Assembly: GCA_910579775.1 (NCBI GenBank)
Contig: CAJTUE010000011.1
Location: 1-48,539, forward strand
Direction of reading: 5' to 3'
Length of the DNA stretch: 48,539 nt
DNA from: an uncultured Oscillospiraceae bacterium
GTDB lineage: Bacteria > Bacillota > Clostridia > Oscillospirales > Oscillospiraceae
Shown here: one piece after another, positions 7,742 through 16,681 of the stretch
Layout: each line of letters starts with the position of its first letter
Position numbering within the stretch: the stretch's first letter is position 1
The notes under the pieces: model-generated
Databases searched by the model: none
Seen by the model: the letters and a program-made list of their open reading frames with translations, nothing else
What the model was told of the DNA's origin: nothing
Position numbers and translations under genes: made by a program

Positions 7742-9120
7742 GAAAAGAGTATAAGACGATTCATGAGGTCTCCGGCCCCCTGATGGTGGTGGAGCAGGTC
7801 AGCGGCGTCACCTACGACGAGCTGGCGGAGATCGAGCTGCCCAATGGCGAGGTCCGCCACTGCCAGGTGCTGGAGGTCAACGGCGACACCGCCGTGGTCC
7901 AGCTCTTCGACGCCTCCGCGGGCATCAACCTCAAGGATTCCAAGATCCGCTTCCTGGGCCATCCCCTGGAGCTGGCGGTGTCCGGCGACATGCTGGGCCG
8001 GGTCTTCAACGGCATGGGCCACCCAATCGACGGCGGCCCGGAGATCCTTCCCGAGGCGCGCCGGGACATCAACGGCCTGCCCATGAACCCCGCCGCCCGG
8101 GACTACCCCAACGAGTTTATCCAGACGGGCATCTCCTCCATCGACGGCCTCAACACCCTGGTGCGCGGACAGAAGCTGCCCATCTTCTCCGGCTCCGGTC
8201 TGCCCCACGCCGCGCTGGCGGCCCAGATTGCCCGTCAGGCCAAGGTGCTGGGAGACGACGGCTCCAACTTCGCCGTGGTCTTTGCCGCCATCGGTATTAC
8301 CTTTGAGGAATCCAACTTCTTCATTCAGGAGTTCCGCCGCACCGGAGCCATTGACCGCACCGTCCTCTTCACCAACCTGGCCAATGACCCCGCTGTGGAG
8401 CGCATCGCCACCCCCCGCATGGCGCTGACCGCCGCGGAGTACCTGGCCTTTGACAAGGGGATGCACGTGCTGGTCATCCTCACCGATATCACCAACTACG
8501 CCGAGGCTTTACGCGAGGTCTCCGCCGCCAAGAAGGAGGTCCCCGGCCGCCGCGGCTATCCTGGTTACCTCTACACCAACCTGGCCACCATCTACGAGCG
8601 GGCGGGCCGCCGCCTGGGCTGCCCCGGTTCCATCACCATGATCCCCATCCTCACCATGCCCGAGGACGACAAGACCCACCCCATCCCCGACCTGACGGGC
8701 TATATCACCGAGGGACAGATTATCCTCTCCCGGGAGTTATACCGCCGGGGAGTTATCCCCCCTGTTGACGTTCTCCCGTCTTTGTCCCGTCTAAAGGACA
8801 AGGGTACGGGCGCGGGCAAGACCCGGGAGGACCACGCGGGCACCATGAACCAACTCTTTGCCGCCTACTCTACGGGCAAGGAGGTCAAGGAGCTCATGGC
8901 CATCCTGGGCGAGGCTGCCCTCAGCCCCACCGACCTTCTCTACGCCAGGTTTGCCGACGAGTTTGAGAAGCGCTATGTCTCCCAGGGCAACGAGGAAAAC
9001 CGTTCTATTTTTGAGACGTTGGACCTGGGCTGGGACCTGCTCTCCATCCTGCCCAAGAGTGAGCTCAAGCGCATCAAGCCGGAATATATTGAAAAATACC
9101 TCCCGAAGAAGGAGGGGTAA
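7738..9120 (+). CDS. ntpB: V-type ATP synthase subunit B (regulatory)
   Basis: A 460-residue non-catalytic head subunit alternating with A. It begins with YKTIHEVSGPLMVVEQV and has the B-type degenerate nucleotide-binding loop SGSGLPHAALAAQIARQAKV in place of a Walker A lysine motif, followed by FFIQEFRRTGAIDRTVLF and GYLYTNLATIYERAGR. Length is typical. It overlaps subunit A by four bases and is 3 bp from subunit D. Confidence 0.96.
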   Translation: MRKEYKTIHEVSGPLMVVEQVSGVTYDELAEIELPNGEVRHCQVLEVNGDTAVVQLFDASAGINLKDSKIRFLGHPLELAVSGDMLGRVFNGMGHPIDGGPEILPEARRDINGLPMNPAARDYPNEFIQTGISSIDGLNTLVRGQKLPIFSGSGLPHAALAAQIARQAKVLGDDGSNFAVVFAAIGITFEESNFFIQEFRRTGAIDRTVLFTNLANDPAVERIATPRMALTAAEYLAFDKGMHVLVILTDITNYAEALREVSAAKKEVPGRRGYPGYLYTNLATIYERAGRRLGCPGSITMIPILTMPEDDKTHPIPDLTGYITEGQIILSRELYRRGVIPPVDVLPSLSRLKDKGTGAGKTREDHAGTMNQLFAAYSTGKEVKELMAILGEAALSPTDLLYARFADEFEKRYVSQGNEENRSIFETLDLGWDLLSILPKSELKRIKPEYIEKYLPKKEG

Positions 9121-9123
9121 GCA

Positions 9124-9810
9124 ATGCCAGCCGTCAATATCAACCCCACCCGCATGGAGCTGACCCGCCTGAAGGGTAAGCTGAAGACCGCCCGCCGGGG
9201 CCACAAGCTCCTGAAGGATAAGCGGGACGAGCTGATGCGCCAGTTCCTGGACGTGGTGCGGGAAAATAAGGCTCTGCGGGCCAAGGTGGAAGAGGGCCTG
9301 GAAAAAGCCCATGGGTCCTTTACCGTGGCCGCCGCCCTCATGTCCGGCCCCGCCATGGAGGAAGCCCTTCTCTACCCCAAGCAGTCGGTGGAGCTGGAGC
9401 TGGGCTTCAAAAACGTCATGTCGGTGGATGTGCCCGAGTATACCTTCCACACCGTCAGCCGGGAGAAGGGGGACGTGTACCCCTACGGCTACGCCGCCAC
9501 CTCCGGCGAGCTGGACTCTGCCGTGGAGGCCCTGTCCGAGGCCTTCCAGGACATGCTCAAGCTGGCGGAGATGGAAAAGACCGCCCAGCTTCTGGCGGAG
9601 GAGATCGAAAAGACCCGCAGACGCGTCAACGGCCTGGAGTATAAGATCATCCCCGACTGCGAGGAGGGCATCCGTTATATCTCCATGAAGCTGGACGAGA
9701 ACGAGCGGTCAGCCACTGTCCGCCTGATGAAGGTCAAGGACATGATCCTAGCCGAGGCCCTGGAAGAGCAGAAGGTCCGGGATCAGCGCGCCGCCGCGAA
9801 CGGTCAATAA
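9124..9810 (+). CDS. ntpD: V-type ATP synthase subunit D (central shaft)
   Basis: A 228-residue helical protein with the family's N-terminal segment NINPTRMELTRLKGKLKTAR and a C-terminal coiled coil (EIEKTRRRVNGLEYKIIPDC), forming the rotating axle inside the A3B3 head. It is the last gene of the operon. No U-tract terminator follows; instead a palindromic dispersed repeat occupies 9845-9960 before nadE. Confidence 0.95.
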   Translation: MPAVNINPTRMELTRLKGKLKTARRGHKLLKDKRDELMRQFLDVVRENKALRAKVEEGLEKAHGSFTVAAALMSGPAMEEALLYPKQSVELELGFKNVMSVDVPEYTFHTVSREKGDVYPYGYAATSGELDSAVEALSEAFQDMLKLAEMEKTAQLLAEEIEKTRRRVNGLEYKIIPDCEEGIRYISMKLDENERSATVRLMKVKDMILAEALEEQKVRDQRAAANGQ

Positions 9811-9844
9811 GGCGAGACAGTGGGACGGTTCTATCTCACGGCAA

Positions 9845-9960
9845 GACAGTAGGGACGGTTCTTACTGTCGGCACGACAGAAGAACAACCATGACGTGTCC
9901 GTCACACAGGGACAAATGAGGGGAAAATGTCCTTCACCACACGCTAACCGTCCCTCTGTC
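9845..9960 (+). repeat. Dispersed palindromic repeat, copy 1
   Basis: Terminal inverted repeats begin GACAG-t-AGGGACGGTT and end AACCGTCCCTCTGTC (15 bp allowing one inserted base). The inside matches copy 2 (24326-24444) almost base for base from AAGAACAACCATG to the right end, and the reverse complement of copy 3 (48483-48539). A partial extra copy of the left end, GACAGTGGGACGGTTCT, lies just before it at about 9816-9833. It carries no ORF and fills the ntpD-nadE gap. Confidence 0.85.
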
Positions 9961-9989
9961 TTTCTTCTGTCCAGCAAGGAGGGATTTGT

Positions 9990-11909
9990 ATGCACGATGG
10001 TTTTATCAAGGTCGCCGCCGCCACGCCGAAAATTCGTTTGGCCGACCCCGTCTACAACGCGACCCAGATTGTCGCCCTGATGAAGGAGGCGGCGGAGCTG
10101 GGGGTGAAGGTGATGGCGTTTCCCGAGCTGTGCCTGACGGGATACTCCTGCGGCGACCTCTTTTTACAGCCCGCCCTCATCAAGGGGGCGGAGGAAGCGC
10201 TTGGGACGGTGCTGGCGGAAACCAAGGAATTGGACCTGGCAGCCGCCATTGGGCTACCTGTGCATTGCAATAACAAATTGTATAACTGCGCCGCTGTGAT
10301 ACACAAGGGAATCATCCTTGGTCTCGTTCCAAAGACCTACATTCCCAACTACGGGGAGTTCTACGAGGGGCGGTGGTTTGCGCCGGGCGGCATCGTGGAT
10401 AACTATGTAGGAGAGTTTTGCGGGCAAAGACCCCTGATGTGGGCGCAGCAGAGTTTTGATTGCAATGTGCCCAATCTGGTCATCGGCGTGGAAATCTGCG
10501 AGGACCTGTGGGCCACCGACCCGCCCTCCCGCCGCTTGGCCGAGGAGGGCGCGACCCTCATTTTGAACCTCTCCGCTTCCAACGAGGTGGCGGGGAAGGC
10601 CCAGCGCCGCCGGGAGCTGGTGAAGGAGCAGTCCGCCCGGTGCGTCTGCGGCTATGTGATGGCCAACGCCGGGGAGGGAGAGTCCACCGCCGATCTGGTC
10701 TTTGGTGGGCATAACCTCATTGCCGAAAACGGCACAGTTTTGGCGGAAGACCGTTTCCACACGGGGCTGACGATTTCGGAAATTGATGTGGACAAGCTGG
10801 CCTACGAGCGGCGGCGGATGAACACCTTCCCTGTGGCGGACAAGACCCAGCGAGGTGGGGCCTCTATTGACGCGGTGGAGTTTGAGCCCTGCGAAACCTC
10901 CCTCACCCGCCCCATCGCCAAAAATCCCTTCCTGCCCAATGATCCCGCCGAGAAAAATTCCCCCTGCGAGGAAATTTTGCAGCTTTCGGCCCTGGGCCTC
11001 AAGCGGAGGCTTTCTCACGCGGGCGCAAAAACCGCTGTGCTGGGACTCTCCGGCGGACTGGATTCCACCCTGGCCGCCCTCATCTGTGCCCGGGCGCTGG
11101 ATCTGCTGGGCCGGAAGCGCACCGACCTTCTCTGCGTCACCATGCCCTGCTTTGGCACCACGGAGCGCACCAAGTCCAACGCCGAGGTGTTGGCGGAGCG
11201 GCTGGGGGCCACCCTGCGGGTGGTGGACATCGGCGCGGCGGTGAAGCAGCACTTCGCGGACATCGGACAGGATATGGACAACCACGACGTGACTTTTGAA
11301 AATGCACAGGCGAGAGAGCGCACCCAGGTGCTCATGGACATTGCCAACCAGACGGGCGGCCTGGTGGTGGGTACAGGCGACCTCTCCGAGCTGGCCCTGG
11401 GCTGGTGCACCTACAATGGCGACCAGATGAGCATGTATTGCGTCAACGCCTCCATCCCCAAGACCCTGGTGCGCCTGGTGACGGCCTATGCGGCGGCCGC
11501 CACAGAGGACGAGGCGTTGGCAGCCGTCCTTCGGGACATTCTGGACACCCCCGTCTCCCCCGAACTGCTCCCGGCCAAGGACGGCCGGATCGCCCAGAAG
11601 ACGGAGGACTTGGTGGGGCCCTATGAGCTCCACGACTTTTTCCTCTACCACATTCTCCGCTGGGCCGAGCCGCCCAAAAAGGTACTGCGGTTGGCGGAGC
11701 ACGCCTTCGCCGGGGAGTATGACCGGGAGACGATCTTGAAGTGGCTCAAGACCTTCTACCGCCGCTTCTTTACCCAGCAGTTCAAGCGCAACGCCTCTCC
11801 TGACGGCCCCAAGGTGTGTGAAATATCCCTCTCCCCTCGCGGCGATTGGCGGATGCCGTCCGACGCGGTTAGCGCCCTTTGGCTCAATGAACTGGAGGGG
11901 CTGGAATGA
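9990..11909 (+). CDS. nadE: Glutamine-dependent NAD+ synthetase
   Basis: This enzyme makes NAD+ from deamido-NAD+ with ATP and glutamine, in the cytoplasm. At 639 aa it is the long, two-domain form. The N-terminal nitrilase-like glutaminase domain shows its triad: Glu in AFPELCLTGYS, Lys in LVPKTYIPNYGEF and Cys170 in VEICEDLW. The C-terminal synthetase domain has the ATP PPi-loop SGGLDS at 354-359 and later GTGDLSELALGWCTYNGD. ATG 9990 follows GGAGG at good spacing. Its stop overlaps the start of the chromate-type transporter (ATGA). Confidence 0.96.
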   Translation: MHDGFIKVAAATPKIRLADPVYNATQIVALMKEAAELGVKVMAFPELCLTGYSCGDLFLQPALIKGAEEALGTVLAETKELDLAAAIGLPVHCNNKLYNCAAVIHKGIILGLVPKTYIPNYGEFYEGRWFAPGGIVDNYVGEFCGQRPLMWAQQSFDCNVPNLVIGVEICEDLWATDPPSRRLAEEGATLILNLSASNEVAGKAQRRRELVKEQSARCVCGYVMANAGEGESTADLVFGGHNLIAENGTVLAEDRFHTGLTISEIDVDKLAYERRRMNTFPVADKTQRGGASIDAVEFEPCETSLTRPIAKNPFLPNDPAEKNSPCEEILQLSALGLKRRLSHAGAKTAVLGLSGGLDSTLAALICARALDLLGRKRTDLLCVTMPCFGTTERTKSNAEVLAERLGATLRVVDIGAAVKQHFADIGQDMDNHDVTFENAQARERTQVLMDIANQTGGLVVGTGDLSELALGWCTYNGDQMSMYCVNASIPKTLVRLVTAYAAAATEDEALAAVLRDILDTPVSPELLPAKDGRIAQKTEDLVGPYELHDFFLYHILRWAEPPKKVLRLAEHAFAGEYDRETILKWLKTFYRRFFTQQFKRNASPDGPKVCEISLSPRGDWRMPSDAVSALWLNELEGLE

Positions 11910-12496
11910 ACGAGTATTTGCAGCTATTCCTTGTGTTCGCCCAAGTGGGCGTATGCACCTTCGGCGGCGGCTACGCCATGCTTCCCATCCTCCAGCGGGA
12001 GGTGGTGGACAAGCGGGGCTGGTGCACCGAGGACGAACTGGCGGACTATTTTGCCATCGGCCAGTGTACCCCCGGCGTCATCGCCGTGAACACCGCCACC
12101 TTTGTGGGCAGCAAGCGTAAGGGGATCCCCGGCGGCATCGTTGCCACCCTGGGCATGGTGTTTCCCTCCGTGGTCATCATCACCCTCATTGCTGCCTTTT
12201 TGCGGAATTTCGCCCACATCCCCGCCGTAGGGCACGCTTTCGCCGGGGTGCGGGCCGCGGTGGTGGCCCTCATCGCCTCCAGCGTGCTCAAGCTGGCAAA
12301 AACCACCGTGAAAAACTGGTGGGGCGGCGTGCTCTTCGCCGTTGTCCTTCTGCTCAGCGTCTTTTCCGGGGAGCTGAAGACCTGGTTCCCGGCAGTCTCC
12401 TTCCTCTTTACTCCTGTGACCTGCGTGATCCTGGCTGGTCTGGTGGGCCTGGTCGTGACCCTGGCCCAGGGCAAGAAGGGAGGGGCGGAAAAATGA
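11906..12496 (+). CDS. Chromate transporter family protein, first half
   Basis: A 196-residue membrane protein of the CHR family, half-size (one CHR domain). The N-terminal QLFLVFAQVGVCTFGGGYAMLPILQREVV and FAIGQCTPGVIAVNTATFVG segments are typical, followed by four to five hydrophobic helices. Half-size CHR proteins usually work as adjacent, oppositely oriented pairs, and the next gene is the partner. Family members export chromate or related anions; the natural substrate here is unknown. It overlaps nadE and its partner, in each case by an ATGA junction. Confidence 0.88.
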   Translation: MNEYLQLFLVFAQVGVCTFGGGYAMLPILQREVVDKRGWCTEDELADYFAIGQCTPGVIAVNTATFVGSKRKGIPGGIVATLGMVFPSVVIITLIAAFLRNFAHIPAVGHAFAGVRAAVVALIASSVLKLAKTTVKNWWGGVLFAVVLLLSVFSGELKTWFPAVSFLFTPVTCVILAGLVGLVVTLAQGKKGGAEK

Positions 12497-13095
12497 CCTG
12501 TCTGCGCCTCTTTTTCGAGTTTTTCAAGGTGGGCCTCTTCTCTGTGGGCGGCGGCCTTGCCACCATCCCCTTTTTGCAGGACTTAGGTGCGCGCACAGGT
12601 TGGTTTTCCGCCGTGGACCTGGCGGACATGATCGCCGTCAGCGAGTCCACCCCCGGCCCAATGGGGGTGAATATGTCCACCTATGTGGGCTTCACCTGCG
12701 GTTTGAAGCAGGGTGGCCTTGGTCCGGCGGGGGGTGTGTTGGGCGCCATCGTCGGCGTGCTGGGCCTCATCACCCCCTCCATCATCGTCATTCTGATCGT
12801 GGCGGGCTTTTTAAAGAAGTTTCGGGACAGTAAGATCGTCAACGGCGTGTTTGCCGGCCTGCGCCCCGCCTCCACCGCCCTTATTACTGCGGCGGGGCTG
12901 AGCGTGGCGGCCATGGCCCTGATCCGGGAGATACCGGCTCCCGCCGCCAGCATGAACGCCTTCGTGCCCTACTGGCCCGCCATCCTCATTGCCGTAGGCA
13001 TGTTTCTCTGTATGCGCCTACCCAAGCTGAAAAACCTTCATCCCATCCTCTATATCGCCGCGGCGGCGGTCATCGGGGTAGTCTTTCAACTGTAA
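12493..13095 (+). CDS. Chromate transporter family protein, second half
   Basis: The partner half-size CHR protein (200 aa), beginning MTCLRLFFEFFKVGLFSVGGGLATIPFLQD, with IAVSESTPGPMGVNMSTYVG matching the conserved region of the family and about five membrane segments. ATG 12493 overlaps the upstream stop (ATGA), so both halves should be made in equal amounts. A strong terminator follows at 13100-13130. Confidence 0.88.
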   Translation: MTCLRLFFEFFKVGLFSVGGGLATIPFLQDLGARTGWFSAVDLADMIAVSESTPGPMGVNMSTYVGFTCGLKQGGLGPAGGVLGAIVGVLGLITPSIIVILIVAGFLKKFRDSKIVNGVFAGLRPASTALITAAGLSVAAMALIREIPAPAASMNAFVPYWPAILIAVGMFLCMRLPKLKNLHPILYIAAAAVIGVVFQL

Positions 13096-13099
13096 ACAC

Positions 13100-13130
13100 A
13101 AAAACGGCGGGGGGAGACCCCGCCGTTTTT
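13100..13130 (+). terminator. Intrinsic terminator after the chromate transporter pair
   Basis: Perfect 13-bp arms (13100-13112 and 13118-13130) around a 5-base loop, ending in five T residues. Confidence 0.9.
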
Positions 13131-13192
13131 GCTTTGGGAACCGGCGGAAAAATGTTCCGTCTAAACTTTCCAGGGAAAACCACAACTTGTAG

Positions 13193-13221
13193 TTGCAATT
13201 TTCCCCCGGAGGTACTATAAT
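13193..13221 (+). promoter_or_regulatory. Sigma-A promoter of the SLH gene
   Basis: TTGCAA (13193-13198), 17 bp, TATAAT (13216-13221), 61 bp upstream of the start codon at 13283. Confidence 0.75.
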
Positions 13222-13282
13222 TTGTGTATGTTGGAAAAGTAGACCGATTTTGACCCCACTGATCCCTTGGAGGTGCAAAGGA

Positions 13283-15643
13283 ATGAAACGAAATCGACTT
13301 CTTGCTCTGGCGCTGGCGGTCTGCCTGTGCGCCACGCTGGTGGCGCCCGCCTCGGCCGCGGGGACGACCACCTTTACCGATGTGGCGGGTCACTGGGCCC
13401 TGCCCTACATCCAGGATATGACCGCCGCCGGTGTGCTCACCGGTTACGGCGACGGCACCTTTAAGCCGGAGAACTCGGTGCTCACCGTGGAGGCTCTGGC
13501 CCTCTGCGCACGGGTGACCCAGAAGCTGGACACCCGCTTTCAGATCGCCGCCGACCGCGCGGTGCTTTTGAAGGAGACCTTCCCCGACATGCCGGACGAC
13601 TGGTGGTTCCACAAGGAGGCCGCCACCTGCATGGCCCTGGGCGTGGTAGACGCCGCCACCCTCTCCGATCTCCACACCTCCGGGGATCTGAACCGGCCCA
13701 TGACCAAGGCGGACTTCGCCATGTACCTGGTCCGGGGCATGGGGCTGGAGGATCTGGCCCGCACCCTGGACGCCGACGCCCTTTCCTTTGCCGACGAATA
13801 CGCCATCGCGGACAAATACCGCCCCTATGTGAAGCTCCTCTACTCCTACGGGGTGCTCACCGGGGACGAGGCCAACCGCTTTAATCCCGACCAGCCCATG
13901 TCTCGGGCCATCTGCGCCACCATGCTCTCCCGTGCCATGGAGCACATTGTGGAGGAGCGGGGGGTCAACGTGGAGCTGCCCCAATACACCAAGTACGCCT
14001 GGACCTCCGGTTTGGTGGTGGACGTGGATACCGCCCAGGAGGGTGGGCGCACCCTGACGCTGAAAAGCGAGCTGTCTCCCGCCGAGACCGTCTATCTTCC
14101 CTTCAACACAAAGGTCTATCAGTATAACAAACTGGACAACTTCACCGCCCTGAAGAACGGCGCCTTTGTCAAGGTGTGCTATGCCTCCGACAACAAGACG
14201 GTGGAGACCGTTCGGGTCACCCCCGCCGCGCTGGTGGAGCGGCTTGAAGGGAACTGCGGCCGCATCACTCCCGACTCTGTGGTGATCGACGGCAGTCTGT
14301 GCACCATCGACCGCTTCACCCAGGTCTCCGCCGGCGGGAAGACCGGTGACCGCTCCATCATCGACTATTTGGCCAATTACACCGACGCCGAGGCGGGGGT
14401 CAACTCCGCCGGCACCGTCCTCTGGCTCAAGCTCTCCGGCGGCACCCGCCTGGTGGAGGGCATCCTCACCGACGTGACCGTGGAGACTGTGGGCCTGTCC
14501 CAGCGCACCACCATCACCGTCACCGGCTACAACGGTGCCTCCACCACCTATGTCGTGGCCGAGAGCGTCCCTGTCACTATCAACGGCGACGAGGCCGTTC
14601 TGCGGGAGAATCAGGAGGGCCGCCAGATCATCCTACGGGTCAGCGACGCTGACCTCAACGAGGTCAAGGCGATGGAGGTCAACATGACCGACCGCTACCT
14701 CCAGGGGATCTTGCGGGCCGTCAACACCAAAAACACCCCCACCCGCCTGGAGATCAAGGTTCAGGGGGACAGCCGTGCCACCGCCTATGATGTGGCGGAG
14801 GACTGCGAGGTGACCTACCGGGGCATGGAGACCGACCTGACTAAGTTGGCCCTCAACAGCTTTGTCACCGCCAAGGTAGAGGGGGGTACTATCACCACCC
14901 TCTACGCCTGGCAGGGCTATGAGGACACCGAGGGAACCCTCACTGGCCTCACCTACGGCGACCCCGTGGTCCTGGAGGTCACCCGGGAGGACAACACAGT
15001 GGTCCGCTTCTCCATCCCCGTGGAGCGGCTCAAGAGCGTGGCCTTTACCTCCGCCGGAAAGGACTGCGACATCACCCAGCTCCACACCGGCGACCACGTG
15101 GTAGTCACCGTTCTCTATAATGACGTGACCCAGGTGGACTGCACGCCCCAGTCGGCCAACGTCACCGGCACCCTCAGCGCTGTGGCCTTCAACGAGGACA
15201 ACTCCATCCAGCTCACCGTCACCTTCTCCGACGGCACCCGCCACACCTACTCCGCCACCGCCGCCACCACCGTGACCCAGAGCGGCAAGCCCGTGGCTAT
15301 CTCCGACCTGGCCTCCCGCCGCCAAAGCAAGATCTCTCTGGTGGCAGAAGGGGACCGCGCCCTCTCCATTGAGATCACCGGTTCCACCACCGCGAAGGAT
15401 TCCATCAGCGGCATTATCCTCACCAAGGACGACCAGACCCGTGTCGCCACCATTCTGGTGGAAGAAAACGGCCAGACCCGCCCCGTCAACGTCCACATTC
15501 CCAGCGGGGTGACCATTCTGGACGTGACCACCAGCACCACCCTCACAAACATTTCCCGCCTCAACGAGGGGGAGACCATCCAGGCCTGGGGCAACTACGC
15601 CGCCAACGGCAACTTTGAGGCCACCTCGGTGGTCCGCAAGTGA
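13283..15643 (+). CDS. S-layer homology (SLH) domain surface protein
   Basis: A secreted 786-residue protein. A signal peptide (MKRNRLLALALAVCLCATLV, cut after ASA) is followed by three SLH-type motifs: TTFTDVAGHWALPYIQDM with GYGDGTFKPENSVLT (residues ~28-70), a weaker second around FPDMPDDWWFHKEA, and a third ending GVLTGDEANRFNPDQPMSRA near residue 210. SLH domains hold proteins to secondary cell-wall polymers. The remaining ~560 residues are Thr/Asp-rich beta-strand repeats of no family I recognise, possibly an adhesin or wall scaffold. ATG 13283 follows TTGGAGG. Its stop overlaps a GTG start (GTGA) of the next gene, implying coupled expression. Confidence 0.85.
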   Translation: MKRNRLLALALAVCLCATLVAPASAAGTTTFTDVAGHWALPYIQDMTAAGVLTGYGDGTFKPENSVLTVEALALCARVTQKLDTRFQIAADRAVLLKETFPDMPDDWWFHKEAATCMALGVVDAATLSDLHTSGDLNRPMTKADFAMYLVRGMGLEDLARTLDADALSFADEYAIADKYRPYVKLLYSYGVLTGDEANRFNPDQPMSRAICATMLSRAMEHIVEERGVNVELPQYTKYAWTSGLVVDVDTAQEGGRTLTLKSELSPAETVYLPFNTKVYQYNKLDNFTALKNGAFVKVCYASDNKTVETVRVTPAALVERLEGNCGRITPDSVVIDGSLCTIDRFTQVSAGGKTGDRSIIDYLANYTDAEAGVNSAGTVLWLKLSGGTRLVEGILTDVTVETVGLSQRTTITVTGYNGASTTYVVAESVPVTINGDEAVLRENQEGRQIILRVSDADLNEVKAMEVNMTDRYLQGILRAVNTKNTPTRLEIKVQGDSRATAYDVAEDCEVTYRGMETDLTKLALNSFVTAKVEGGTITTLYAWQGYEDTEGTLTGLTYGDPVVLEVTREDNTVVRFSIPVERLKSVAFTSAGKDCDITQLHTGDHVVVTVLYNDVTQVDCTPQSANVTGTLSAVAFNEDNSIQLTVTFSDGTRHTYSATAATTVTQSGKPVAISDLASRRQSKISLVAEGDRALSIEITGSTTAKDSISGIILTKDDQTRVATILVEENGQTRPVNVHIPSGVTILDVTTSTTLTNISRLNEGETIQAWGNYAANGNFEATSVVRK

Positions 15644-16641
15644 GGCGGGGCCCTTCTGACAAGCAAATAAGAGCAAGGACCAGAGCGGCGTTTTGTTGCG
15701 CCGCTCTGGTTTTACTGGTCCTGTGTGTTGGAGTCCTTTTTCGTGTGCTGGACACGTCCCCGCCCCCGTCGGAGGAGAGCCCCGCGCCTACCCCCCGGGA
15801 GAGCGCCGGAGTGGCGGTGGTGTTTGGGACCACCGGCGATCCCTTTGGCGCCGCATTTCTCTCCCAGCTGGCCGACCTCTGCGCCCAGCAGGGCTGGCGG
15901 CTGATCCAATACGACTGTGGAGGAAAGCCTGATGTCCAGGAGGGACAGGTCGCGGATTTCCTGAGCAATGAAACAGCGGACGTGGCGGTCCTCTACGCCG
16001 TAGGGGAGCAGGAGGCGGCCGCCGCCCAGGTCAAGGCGCTGCGTGAGCGCTGCGGCGTGATCACCGTGGGGCGCCGTGTCGCCCCCTCTGCCCGCCGCTA
16101 TGTTGACGTCCATGTGGGCGGGGCGGAAAACGGGGCAGCCTCCGCCCTGGGCGGCTATCTGAACGAGAGTCGCCTCAAGGGCAGGGAGGTCCTGCTTTTA
16201 ATGGACCTTCCCGACGAGGAGAGCGGGGCGCGCAAACGGGCCTTTTCCGCGGAGGGGGTCGCCGTGCTGGACGAAAACTATACCTGGGGCGACAAGATCT
16301 ATGCCGAGCGTTATCTGGAGACGGGGCTGGACCGCTTTCCCGAGGCGGACGCCATCGTCTGCGCCAGCCGCCACGGGACCCGGGGGAGCCTCAACACCCT
16401 GCGGCAGAGGGAGCTTCGAGAGAAGATAAAAATCCTTTCCCTGACCTACGATCCGTCTCTGGACGACGACCTGGCCCTGGGCGACCTGGACGCCGCCGCG
16501 GCCCTCTCCCCCAAGGAGGCGGCGGAGGCGACGGTCGGCCTTCTTCCCAAAGTGGCCAAGGGGGAGAAGGTGGAGGAAACGGTATTGGAATACCACGTGC
16601 TCACCCCGGAAAACATCAACGAGACCGATTTGGGATATTAA
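15640..16641 (+). CDS. Membrane-anchored periplasmic sugar-binding-like protein
   Basis: A 333-residue protein with one N-terminal membrane helix (about residues 15-37, CCAALVLLVLCVGVLF) and a Pro/Ser-rich linker, then a type-1 periplasmic-binding fold like RbsB/LacI sensors: AVVFGTTGDPFGAAFLSQLA, two Rossmann lobes and ADAIVCASRHGTRG. No lipobox cysteine is placed for lipidation. There is no transporter nearby, so it may sense a ligand rather than feed an importer. Start is GTG 15640, overlapping the SLH gene stop; no Shine-Dalgarno is visible, in line with translational coupling. Confidence 0.7.
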   Translation: MRRGPSDKQIRARTRAAFCCAALVLLVLCVGVLFRVLDTSPPPSEESPAPTPRESAGVAVVFGTTGDPFGAAFLSQLADLCAQQGWRLIQYDCGGKPDVQEGQVADFLSNETADVAVLYAVGEQEAAAAQVKALRERCGVITVGRRVAPSARRYVDVHVGGAENGAASALGGYLNESRLKGREVLLLMDLPDEESGARKRAFSAEGVAVLDENYTWGDKIYAERYLETGLDRFPEADAIVCASRHGTRGSLNTLRQRELREKIKILSLTYDPSLDDDLALGDLDAAAALSPKEAAEATVGLLPKVAKGEKVEETVLEYHVLTPENINETDLGY

Positions 16642-16671
16642 AAACGCCGGGTCTGTGCGACCCGGCGTTTT
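16641..16671. terminator. Bidirectional terminator between the PBP-like gene and proA
   Basis: Perfect 13-bp arms (16641-16653 and 16659-16671) ending TTTT on the plus strand and TTTT on the minus strand, placed between convergent genes. Confidence 0.9.
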
Positions 16672-16681
16672 GCTGTGTGGC

